Shown here one piece after another: positions 1 to 9,285 of a DNA stretch of 64,000 bases. The notes beneath the pieces were generated by a model. The model had not been told where the DNA came from, searched no databases, and worked only from the letters and a program-made list of their open reading frames with translations. A program made the position numbers and the translations under genes. Source of the DNA: Bufo bufo (lineage: Eukaryota; Chordata; Amphibia; Anura; Bufonidae); assembly GCF_905171765.1 (NCBI RefSeq), contig NC_053397.1:1-64000 (forward strand), read 5' to 3'. Positions within the stretch are counted from its first letter, which is position 1, and every line of letters starts with the position of its first letter.

Positions 1-745
1 TCCTGTTACTGGCACATGATGGGGGCATGGGGGGCCCTCTTGCTATACTGGCACATTATGGGGGGGCCCTCCTGTTACTGGCACATGATGGGGGCATGGG
101 GGGCCCTCTTGTTATACTGGCACATTATGGGGGGGCCCTCCTGTTACTGGCACATGATGGGGGCATGGGGGGCCCTCTTGTTATACTGGCACATGATGGG
201 GGGGCCCTCCTGTTATACTGGCACATGATGGGGGCATGGGGGGGCCCTCTTGTTATACTGGCACATGATGGGAGGCCCTCCTGTTACTGGCACATGATGA
301 GGGCATGGGGGGGCCCTCTTGTTATACTGGCACATGATGGGGGCCCTCTTGTTATACTGGCACATGATGGGGGGCCCTCCTGTTACTGGCACATGATGGG
401 GCATGGGGGGGGGCTCTTGTTACTGGCACATGATGGGGCATAGGGGGGCCCTCTTGTTACTGGCACATGATGGGGGGGCCCTCCTGTTACTGGCACATGA
501 TGGGGCATGGGGGGCCTCTTGTTACTGGCACATGATGGAGCATGGGGGGGGTCTCTTGTTACTGGCACATGATGGGGCATAGGGGGGCTCTTGTCACTGG
601 CACATGATGGGGGGGCTCTCTTGTTACTGGCACATGATGGGGGGCTCTCTTGTTACTGGCACATGATGGGGCATAGGGGGGGCTCTTGTTACTGGCACAT
701 GATGGATGGGGGGCCCTCTTGTTACTGGTACATGATGGGGGGCAT
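1..745. repeat. GC-rich minisatellite inside hAT-N copy 1
   Basis: Tandem units of roughly 30-45 bp are built from TTACTGGCACATGATGGGG and a variable G-run followed by CCCTCTTG. Unit length varies mainly in the G-runs. The long reading frames across it are by-products of the repeat and not genes. Confidence 0.9.
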
Positions 746-1528
746 CTATGGGGCACATTTTACTGGCACATTATTGGGGGGCATCTATGGGGGCACTTAT
801 TACTGGCACATTATTGGGGCACTTTTTACTGGCACATTATTGGGGTCACTTTTTACTGGCACATTCTTGGTGGGCACTATAGGGGCATCTACTGAGGCCA
901 CAAAGAAGGGGTATTTTTTATGGGGGGCTCTGTACAGTAGCATTTTATACTGGGGCACATTATGGTGGGTACTGTTGGGGAGAGGAGTACTATGGGGTCA
1001 TCTACGGGGGCACTAAGAAGGGGTATTTTATACTTGCAAATTATGGGGGACACTGAGGGCATCTACTGAGGCATTTTATACTGGTAAACTATGGGGGGCA
1101 CTAGGAGGAAGGGGGAGAGGAGCACTATGGGGGCATTTACTGGGGGCACTATATAGGGGTATTTTATAATGTCACATTATGGGGGCACTATGGGGACATT
1201 AGCTCAACTGGGTGCATTACAAGGGGGTATTTTTTGCACTGTCTATTATAAGGAGAATTATTACTATTGGGGGGGGGGGGGGCATTATGGTGGGCTTTAT
1301 TACTCCCCCATGGTATGACCCCTAGTAGCAGCACCAGCCTCTCCCTGCTCTGCTATCCCTCTGTCCCTTCACCAAATCCTTATTATGAAATCTTTCTAAA
1401 ACACAACATCATCTCCGCCGAGCCCCTGGCCGAAGTGTGGAAGCGGCGTCCGAGATCCCCAAGGGCCAAGCCAAGTAATTGTAAGTTTTCATGTGAAATA
1501 TGTTTGTTATACACATATAGCATCCACT

Positions 1529-1660
1529 GTGCCACACAATATACAGTATACCTCTACACTGTGCCACACAATATAGATTATACCTCTACACTGTGCCACA
1601 CAATATACAGTATACCTCTACACTGTGCCACACAATATACAGTATACCTCTACACTGTGT
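1529..1660. repeat. ~31-bp tandem repeat at the tail of hAT-N copy 1
   Basis: About four units of TACCTCTACACTGTGCCACA plus ATATACAG are visible. Copy 2 has a single related unit near 25,431-25,462, so the block expanded in copy 1 after the copies separated. Confidence 0.75.
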
Positions 1661-1690
1661 AGTCTGTTCTATAAGCACCATTGTTTTTGC

Positions 1691-2009
1691 CCTGTGAGTT
1701 CATGCCTGCACCTTCTTTGACACACACACATCCCGTATGCGCTGTGGATGGGGATTGCGGTGCATGCACAGTCTCAGGTTAGGGTTAGGGTTAGGGTTCC
1801 TACAGACTCCACATTTGTGTACCGCAATCCCCATTCATGGCACATGCGCAGGGTCTCAACACGTCGCTGTCAAGTGAGCCGTTGGTGTCAACCAAAGGAG
1901 CGGGCATGACTTCACACGGGAGAGGTATTACGGTCTGGAGGACACAGAGGACCCCGTACCACACCTCTTTTGACACTCTGGGCCCCCATAAGTGTTTTAC
2001 TTAAAATGG
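1691..2009. other. Gene-free spacer with short telomere-like run
   Basis: No coding signal is seen. It contains about three TTAGGG units (1,778-1,798). The sequence GGGGATTGCGGT (about 1,751) is matched in inverted form by ACCGCAATCCCC (about 1,821), making an imperfect hairpin around the telomere-like run. Confidence 0.5.
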
Positions 2010-2319
2010 TATGCAAGTAGAGTTGAGCGAACACCTGGATGTTCGGCTTCGAGAAGTTCGGCCGAACTTCCCGGAAATGTTCGGGTTCGGGATCCGAACC
2101 CGACCCGAACTTCGTCCTGAACCCGAACCCCATTGAAGTCAACGGGGACCTGAACTTTTCGGCACTAAAAAGGCTGTAAAACAGCCCAGGAAAGAGCTAG
2201 AGGGCTGCAAAAGGCAGCAACATGTAGGTAAATCCCCTGCAAACAAATGTGGATAGGGAAATTAATTAAAATTAAAATTAAAAAAATTAAAATTAAACAA
2301 TATCAATTGGACAGAGGTC

Positions 2320-4960
2320 CCATAGCAGAGAATCTGGCTTCACGTCAGCAGAGAATCAGTCTCTTCATGCCATAGCAAAGAATCTGGCTTCATGTCAGCA
2401 GAGAATCAGTCTCTTCATGCCATAGCAGAGAATCTGGCTTCATGTCAGCGCAGAATCAGTCTTCATGTCATAGCAGAGAATCAGGCTTCACGTCACCCAC
2501 CACTGGAACAGGCCAATGTCACATATTAAGCCCCCGGCACCCAGACAGAGGAGAGAGGTTCCGTAACAGAGAATCTGGCCTTATGTCAGCACAGAATCTG
2601 TCTTAATGTCATAGCAGAGAATCAGGCTTCACGTCACCCACCACTGGAACAGGCCACTGTCACACATTTAGGCCCAGGCACCCAGGCAGAGGAGAGAGGT
2701 CCCGTAACAGAGAATCTGGCCTTATGTCAGCGCAGAATCAGTCTTCATGTCATAGCAGAGAATCAGGCTTCACGTCACCCACCACTGGAACAGGCCACTG
2801 TCACACATTTAGGCCCACGCACCCAGGCAGAGGAGAGAGGTCCCGTAACAGAGAATCTGGCCTTATGTCAGCGCAGAATCAGTCTTCATGTCATAGCAGA
2901 GAATCAGGCTTCACGTCACCCACCACTGGAACAGGCCACTGTCACACATTTAGGCCCAGGCACCCAGGCAGAGGAGAGAGGTCCCGTAACAGAGAATCTG
3001 GCCTTATGTCAGCGCAGAATCAGTCTTCATGTCATAGCAGAGAATCAGGCTTCACGTCACCCACCACTGGAACAGGCCACTGTCACACATTTAGGCCCAG
3101 GCACCCAGGCAGAGGAGAGAGGTCCCGTAACAGAGAATCTGGCCTTATGTCAGCACAGAATCTGTCTTCATGTCATAGCAGAGAATCAGGCTTCACGTCA
3201 CCCACCACTGGAACAGGCCACTGTCACACATTTAGGCCCCGGCACCCAGGCAGAGGAGAGAGGTCCCGTAACAGAGAATCTGGCCTAATGTCAGCGCAGA
3301 ATCAGTCTTCATGTCATAGCAGAGAATCAGGCTTCACGTCACCCACCACTGGAACAGGCCACTGTCACACATTTAGGCCCAGGCACCCAGGCAGAGGAGA
3401 GAGGTCCGTAACAGAGAATCTGGCCTTATGTCAGTGCAGAATCAGTCTTCATGTCATAGCAGAGAATCAGGCTTTACGTCACCCACCACTGGAACAGGCC
3501 ACTGTCACACATTTAGGCCCAGGCACCCAGGCAGAGGAGAGAGGTCCCGTAACAGAGAATCTGGCCTTATGTCAGCGCAGAATCAGTCTTCATGTCATAG
3601 CAGAGAATCAGGCTTCACGTCACCCACCACTGGAACAGGCCACTGTCACACATTTAGGCCCAGGCACCCAGGCAGAGGAGAGAGGTCCCGTAACAGAGAA
3701 TCTGGCCTTATGTCAGCACAGAATCTGTCTTCATGTCATAGCAGAGAATCAGGCTTCACGTCACCCACCACTGGAACAGGCCACTGTCACACATTTAGGC
3801 CCAGGCACCCAGGCAGAGGAGAGAGGTCCCGTAACAGAGAATCTGGCCTTATGTCAGCACAGAATCTGTCTTCATGTCATAGCAGAGAATCAGGCTTCAC
3901 GTCACCCACCACTGGAACAGGCCACTGTCACACATTTAGGCCCAGGCACCCAGGCAGAGGAGAGAGGTCCCGTAACAGAGAATCTGGCCTTATGTCAGCA
4001 CAGAATCTGTCTTCATGTCATAGCAGAGAATCAGGCTTCACGTCACCCACCACTGGAACAGGCCACTGTCACACATTTAGGCCCAGGCACCCAGGCAGAG
4101 GAGAGAGGTCCCGTAACAGAGAATCTGGCCTTATGTCAGCACAGAATCTGTCTTCATGTCATAGCAGAGAATCAGGCTTCACGTCACCCACCACTGGAAC
4201 AGGCCACTGTCACACATTTAGGCCCAGGCACCCAGGCAGAGGAGAGAGGTCCCGTAACAGAGAATCTGGCCTTATGTCAGCGCAGAATCAGTCTTCATGT
4301 CATAGCAGAGAATCAGGCTTCACGTCACCCACCACTGGAACAGGCCACTGTCACACATTTAGGCCCAGGCACCCAGGCAGAGGAGAGAGGTCCCGTAACA
4401 GAGAATCTGGCCTTATGTCAGCGCAGAATCTGTCTTCATGTCATAGCAGAGAATCAGGCTTCACGTCACCCACCACTGGAACAGGCCACTGTCACACATT
4501 TAGGCCCAGGCACCCAGGCAGAGGAGAGAGGTCCCGTAACAGAGAATCTGGCCTTATGTCAGCACAGAATCTGTCTTCATGTCATAGCAGAGAATCAGGC
4601 TTCACGTCACCCACCACTGGAACAGGCCACTGTCACACACTTTGGCCCAGGCACCCAGGCAGAGGAGAGAGGTCCCGTAACAGAGAATCTGGCCTTATGT
4701 CAGCACAGAATCTGTCTTCATGTCATAGCAGAGAATCAGGCTTCACGTCACCCACCACTGGAACAGGCCACTGTCACACATTTAGGCCCAGGCACCCAGG
4801 CAGAGGAGAGAGGTCCCGTAACAGAGAATCTGGCCTTATGTCAGCGCAGAATCAGTCTTCATGTCATAGCAGAGAATCAGGCTTCACGTCACCCACCACT
4901 GGAACAGGCCACTGTCACACATTTAGGCCCCGGCACCCAGACAGAGGAGAGGTTCATTCA
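2320..4960. repeat. 141-bp tandem array in the hAT 3' region
   Basis: About 17-18 units contain GCAGAGAATCAGGCTTCACG, CCACCACTGGAACAGGCCAC and GGCACCCAGGCAGAGGAGAG. The first units (2,320-2,480) are shorter and degenerate. The period is a multiple of three, so reading frames stay open through the array (a 796-codon frame from 2,724) and repeat every 47 residues. A one-base loss near 3,406 moves one frame into another that is also open. I see no independent coding evidence and treat it as non-coding satellite DNA of the hAT element. Confidence 0.9.
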
Positions 4961-5008
4961 ACTTTGGGTTGCCCCGCAATATAATGGTAAAATGAAAATA
5001 AAAATAGT

Positions 5009-5600
5009 TGTCACGAGGGTATCAAGAGCCACGTCTGACTCCGTTATACCCGGGGTCAGGAGGTCGCAGCGGGTGGCTGCGCGCTCTATATCTAAAGATC
5101 ACGTTGTTTCTTAGTGATTGTTTTCTGTGTTTGCCTTGCTATCCTTTTTGTCTCAATCAGGGATCCGTAGCTTCTCCTCCTCAGCTGTATCTTGTCTGCC
5201 ACTCCCAACCTCCTTATATTCTCCCCTCACACTTCTCTAGTTGCCAGTTATAGAGCTTCCTGCCTGGACATCTATACTGACCCACTGGAGTTGTGAATCC
5301 CGGTTGTCGTTCCAGAGTGCTTCCCTCCGGATCCCTGTTGGGCTTCTTGTTGTCTCCTGTTGTCGCCCACCTGGGATTATATGTTGAGTTTGTATTGTCT
5401 GTCCTTCCCTTGGTGTTTTCCTTTAGAGCTAGTGGTGCGGACTAGTGTTCCCACCGCCCTGTTCACTATCTAGGGCTCAGCTTAGGGAAAGCCAGGGCTT
5501 TAGGCACGTGATCGGCGTACGGGTGAGGAACCCGTCTAGGGACGTCAGGGCAGCCAGGTGCCAGCCGCTAGGTGAGTCAGGGGTCACCACCTTCCCTCTC
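5009..5600 (+). repeat. 5' LTR, 3' end deleted
   Basis: It matches 8,561-9,152 over the same length (592 bp). By eye I find only about three differences, near 5,200, 5,301 and 5,591. The last ~47 bp of the LTR are lost at the deletion junction with pol. Confidence 0.88.
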
Positions 5601-5602
5601 CT

Positions 5603-8590
5603 GTGGTATTGGGTCTCCCCTGGTTGGTAGCGCACAATCCAGTGGTGGATTGGCAGGCCAGGGAGATATTGGAGTGGAGTGAGCATTGCAGAGAGAATTG
5701 CTTAAATAACAATTGCTTAATCGCCTCCATAGCTTCCCTACCTACATTTATTTCGGACTTTGAGGACGTTTTTTCTGAAAAGGGTTGTCAGAAGCTACCA
5801 CCTCATCGTCCTTATGATTGCCCGGTTAACCTGATTCCCGGTGCAAAATTACCCAAGTCCAGGTTGTATAATCTTTCGGGTCCCGAGAGACAAGCCATGA
5901 AAGATTATATCTCCGAGAGTCTGGCTAAGGGACACATCAGACCCTCTTCTTCACCCGTGGCTGCAGGGTTTTTCTTTGTTAAAAAGAAAGATGGGGGCCT
6001 GCGTCCTTGCCTAGATTTCCGTGAGCTAAACCAGATAACCATCCGAGACCCATACCCTCTTCCTCTCATTCCTGACCTTTTTAATCAGATTGCGGGTGCT
6101 AGGTGGTTCTCCAAACTTGATCTTAGGGGGGCCTACAATCTGATTCGTATCAGGGAAGGGGATGAGTGGAAGACAGCTTTTAACACCCCTGAGGGGCATT
6201 ATGAAAATCTAGTTATGCCTTTCGGTCTGACCAATGCCCCCGCTGTCTTCCAACATTTCGTTAATGATATTTTTAGTCATCTCATCGGCAGGTTTGTAGT
6301 CATATACCTAGATGATATCTTAATTTATTCGGCTGATCTGAAAACACATGAGGTGCATGTCAGGCAAGTACTGCAGGTCTTACGGACGAATAAATTATAT
6401 GCGAAAATTGAAAAATGTGTCTTCGCTGTTCAGGAATTACAGTTCCTGGGATATCTATTATCTGCTTCAGGTTTCCGCATGGATCCTGGGAAGGTCCAGG
6501 CAATTTTAGATTGGGATCTTCCTGAGAACCTTAAAGCCCTACAACGGTTTTTGGGTTTCGCAAATTTCTATAGAAAGTACATTAAAAATTATTCAGTGAT
6601 CGTTAAACCCCTTACCGACATGACTAGGAAGGGGACTGATTTTTCCAAATGGTCTGACGCCGCTAAAAATGCATTTTCCTCTCTAAAAGAGAGGTTTACC
6701 TCGGCACCTGTTCTAATTCAACCTGATGTCTCCCAGCCTTTTATTGTTGAGGTAGATGCGTCAGAGGTGGGAGTGGGGGCTGTATTGTCTCAGGGTCCGT
6801 CTCCTGGCAAATGGCGTCCTTGCGCTTTCTTTTCCAAAAAATTATCTTCTGCAGAGAAGAACTATGATGTTGGAAATAGGGAACTGTTGGCGATTAAACT
6901 GGCGCTTGAAGAGTGGCGTCACTTCTTAGAGGGAGCAATCCACCCCGTCACGGTGATTACGGATCACAAAAACCTTCTGTACCTAGAATCGGCTAAGCGT
7001 CTCACCCCTAGACAAGCTAGGTGGTCGCTATTCTTTACCAGATTTAACTTTGTAATCACCTATCGTCCTGGGGCAAAAAATACCAAGGCAGACGCGTTAT
7101 CTCGTAGTTTCCCTGGAGGGGGTAATGTTAGTGATCCGGTACCTATTTTACAAAGAGGAGTGGTTGTCTCTGCTGTACACTCTGTTCTAGAGGGAAAGGT
7201 GTTAGAGGCCCAGGGGGACGCCCCGGCCTCTTGCCCCTCAGAGAAATTGTTTGTACCGTTAAACCTGCGTCTTGAATTATTAAAAGAACATCATAATTCG
7301 GCACTTGCTGGACACCCGGGTAGTAAAGCAACCTTGGAGCTTTTATCTCGTCGTTTTTGGTGGCCAAGGTTGCGTCAGGATGTAATGGATTTCGTGTCTA
7401 CTTGCTCTACTTGTGCACGCGCGAAAGTCTCTCATACACGTCCAGCAGGGTCTTTATTGCCACTTTTTATCCCCAATAGGCCATGGACACATCTGTCAAT
7501 GGATTTCATCACTGACTTACCGTTGTCTGCGGGTAAAACAGTTATTTTGGTAGTAGTAGACAGGTTTAGCAAAATGGTACACTTTATTGCACTACCCGCA
7601 CTTCCTAATGCTAAAACTCTTGCTCAGGTGTTTATCAGTGAAATCGTGAAGCTTCACGGGGTCCCTTCCGATGTGGTTTCGGATCGGGGAACCCAGTTTA
7701 TTTCTAAGTTTTGGAAAGCTTTTTGTTCCCGTTTGGGGGTACACTTGTCCTTTTCCTCAGCTTTCCATCCTCAGTCGAATGGACAGACTGAGCGTACCAA
7801 CCAAAACCTAGAAACATATTTAAGGTGTTTTGTGTCTGAAAACCAAGAGTTGTGGTCATCATATTTACCGTTAGCTGAGTTTGCCATAAATAATCATTAT
7901 CAGGAGTCCACTGGCAAGTCACCATTCCTTGGTGCATACGGTTTTCATCCCCAATTTTGTACTTTCAAAGAGGTTCCCGAAGAGGAAAGGTTTTCTTCAT
8001 CTCTTTCATCGGTATGGCAGAAGGTGCAAGTTAACTTGAAAAAGATGAGTGGTAAATATAAATGCATGGCCGATAAGAAACGGTCGCCAGGTCCGGACCT
8101 AGGAGTGAATGACTATGTGTGGTTGTCTACTAGGAATATTAAGTTGAAGGTTCCCTCTTGGAAACTGGGCCCTAGGTTCATTGGTCCTTATAAAATAGTA
8201 GCCGTTATTAACCCTGTGGCTTTTCGCCTGGAGCTACCTCAGACTTTTAAGATCCATAACGTCTTCCATAAATCGTTACTCAAGAAGTATGTTCCACCTC
8301 TAGAACCATCACCACTGCCACCTCCTCCTGTTATTGTGGATGGTAATCTGGAGTTTCAAATAGCCAGAATTGTTGATTCTCGTCGGGTCCGCCGCTCTCT
8401 TCAGTATCTGGTGCATTGGAGGGGTTACGGTCCCGAGGAAAGAATGTGGGTTCCAGCGTCAGAGGTAAACGCCAACAGGTTAATTCAGGCTTTCCATACC
8501 TCTCATCCGGAGAGACCTGGTCCTGAGTGTCCGGAGGCCCCTCGTGAAAGGGGGGGGTACTGTCACGAGGGTATCAAGAGCCACGTCTGA
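5603..8590 (+). CDS. pol: Gypsy Pol fragment: RT, RNase H, integrase, chromodomain
   Basis: An open frame of 995 codons. The first methionine (5,603) is only the first in-frame one and not a natural start, because the deletion at about 5,600 removed gag and most of protease. Domains in order: protease-RT linker (GLPWLVAHNP); reverse transcriptase about residues 60-320 with the catalytic YLDD box at about 232-235; RNase H starting near 379 (VDASEVGVGAVLSQ); integrase with HHCC zinc finger about 562-604, then catalytic Asp in MDFITDLPL (~633), Asp in VSDRGTQF (~693) and Glu in NGQTERTNQ (~727); C-terminal chromodomain about 919-970 (QYLVHWRGYGPEERMW). The chromodomain places it in the chromovirus branch. 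The frame runs into the 3' LTR. It cannot make particles by itself without gag. Confidence 0.93.
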   Translation: MVLGLPWLVAHNPVVDWQAREILEWSEHCRENCLNNNCLIASIASLPTFISDFEDVFSEKGCQKLPPHRPYDCPVNLIPGAKLPKSRLYNLSGPERQAMKDYISESLAKGHIRPSSSPVAAGFFFVKKKDGGLRPCLDFRELNQITIRDPYPLPLIPDLFNQIAGARWFSKLDLRGAYNLIRIREGDEWKTAFNTPEGHYENLVMPFGLTNAPAVFQHFVNDIFSHLIGRFVVIYLDDILIYSADLKTHEVHVRQVLQVLRTNKLYAKIEKCVFAVQELQFLGYLLSASGFRMDPGKVQAILDWDLPENLKALQRFLGFANFYRKYIKNYSVIVKPLTDMTRKGTDFSKWSDAAKNAFSSLKERFTSAPVLIQPDVSQPFIVEVDASEVGVGAVLSQGPSPGKWRPCAFFSKKLSSAEKNYDVGNRELLAIKLALEEWRHFLEGAIHPVTVITDHKNLLYLESAKRLTPRQARWSLFFTRFNFVITYRPGAKNTKADALSRSFPGGGNVSDPVPILQRGVVVSAVHSVLEGKVLEAQGDAPASCPSEKLFVPLNLRLELLKEHHNSALAGHPGSKATLELLSRRFWWPRLRQDVMDFVSTCSTCARAKVSHTRPAGSLLPLFIPNRPWTHLSMDFITDLPLSAGKTVILVVVDRFSKMVHFIALPALPNAKTLAQVFISEIVKLHGVPSDVVSDRGTQFISKFWKAFCSRLGVHLSFSSAFHPQSNGQTERTNQNLETYLRCFVSENQELWSSYLPLAEFAINNHYQESTGKSPFLGAYGFHPQFCTFKEVPEEERFSSSLSSVWQKVQVNLKKMSGKYKCMADKKRSPGPDLGVNDYVWLSTRNIKLKVPSWKLGPRFIGPYKIVAVINPVAFRLELPQTFKIHNVFHKSLLKKYVPPLEPSPLPPPPVIVDGNLEFQIARIVDSRRVRRSLQYLVHWRGYGPEERMWVPASEVNANRLIQAFHTSHPERPGPECPEAPRERGGYCHEGIKSHV
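8546..8560 (+). other. Polypurine tract of the Gypsy element
   Basis: GAAAGGGGGGG followed by GTAC lies directly before the 3' LTR start TGTCACG. Such a purine run primes plus-strand DNA synthesis in LTR elements. Confidence 0.75.
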
Positions 8591-9199
8591 CTCCGTTATA
8601 CCCGGGGTCAGGAGGTCGCAGCGGGTGGCTGCGCGCTCTATATCTAAAGATCACGTTGTTTCTTAGTGATTGTTTTCTGTGTTTGCCTTGCTATCCTTTT
8701 TGTCTCAATCAGGGATCCGTAGCTTCTCCTCCTCAGCTGTTTCTTGTCTGCCACTCCCAACCTCCTTATATTCTCCCCTCACACTTCTCTAGTTGCCAGT
8801 TATAGAGCTTCCTGCCTGGACATCTATACTGACCCACTGGAGTTGTGAATCCTGGTTGTCGTTCCAGAGTGCTTCCCTCCGGATCCCTGTTGGGCTTCTT
8901 GTTGTCTCCTGTTGTCGCCCACCTGGGATTATATGTTGAGTTTGTATTGTCTGTCCTTCCCTTGGTGTTTTCCTTTAGAGCTAGTGGTGCGGACTAGTGT
9001 TCCCACCGCCCTGTTCACTATCTAGGGCTCAGCTTAGGGAAAGCCAGGGCTTTAGGCACGTGATCGGCGTACGGGTGAGGAACCCGTCTAGGGACGTCAG
9101 GGCAGCCAGGTGCCAGCCGCTAGGTGAGTCAGGGGTCACCACATTCCCTCTCACTTGGGCAGGGCCTTCCTTGTTCCCTCCCTCTGCGTCACGTATGTG
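8561..9199 (+). repeat. 3' LTR of the Gypsy element
   Basis: Complete LTR of about 639 bp starting TGTCACG. The exact end is uncertain: ATGTG just before ATAGT fits the 5-bp target duplication but does not end in the usual CA. A mutated terminus is possible. Confidence 0.8.
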
Positions 9200-9285
9200 A
9201 TAGTCACGCCGACCGTGGTAATAGTATTGAATGAGGAAGTGCCCTGGAGTAGAATAATATATTGTTAAGGGGAGGTAGTTAATAT

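Larger units (their letters stand above)
1..1690 (+). mobile_element. hAT-N family copy 1, cut by window start
   Basis: This is the right-hand part of a non-autonomous element that occurs three times in the window (also about 23,826-25,556 in the same orientation and 36,784-39,388 inverted). Shared landmarks in order are a GC-rich minisatellite with TTACTGGCACAT in each unit, a stretch with GGGGCATCTACTGAGGC, and an A/T-richer tail with AAGTTTTCATGTGAAATATG. No coding sequence is visible. The complete third copy has CAGTGGCG termini and an 8-bp duplication, so hAT membership is inferred for this copy. The match to copy 2 is lost near 1,690, before the CCGCCACTG end, so this end is missing or replaced. 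Confidence 0.7.
5009..9199 (+). mobile_element. Ty3/Gypsy chromovirus, internally deleted, young
   Basis: Direct repeats beginning TGTCACGAGGGTATC occur at 5,009 and 8,561. The candidate 5-bp target duplication is ATAGT (5,004-5,008 and 9,200-9,204). The 3' copy is complete. The 5' copy stops at 5,600 and joins the protease/RT linker directly, so the LTR end, primer-binding site, gag and most of protease are missing. It carries one long pol frame ending in a chromodomain. It lies inside the hAT element, between the 141-bp array and the transposase end. Confidence 0.9.

Noticed and set aside
27..443. 138-residue frame at the window start and its companions
   Set aside because: It is the translation of a GC-rich minisatellite; residues repeat with the DNA unit and there is no gene context.
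1777..1798. Telomere end or interstitial telomere block
   Set aside because: Only about three TTAGGG units, too few to mean more than chance or a short relic.
2724..5114. 796-residue repetitive protein
   Set aside because: The frame stays open only because the satellite period is 141 bp, and a second frame is equally open. No start context, homology or codon-level constraint is visible.
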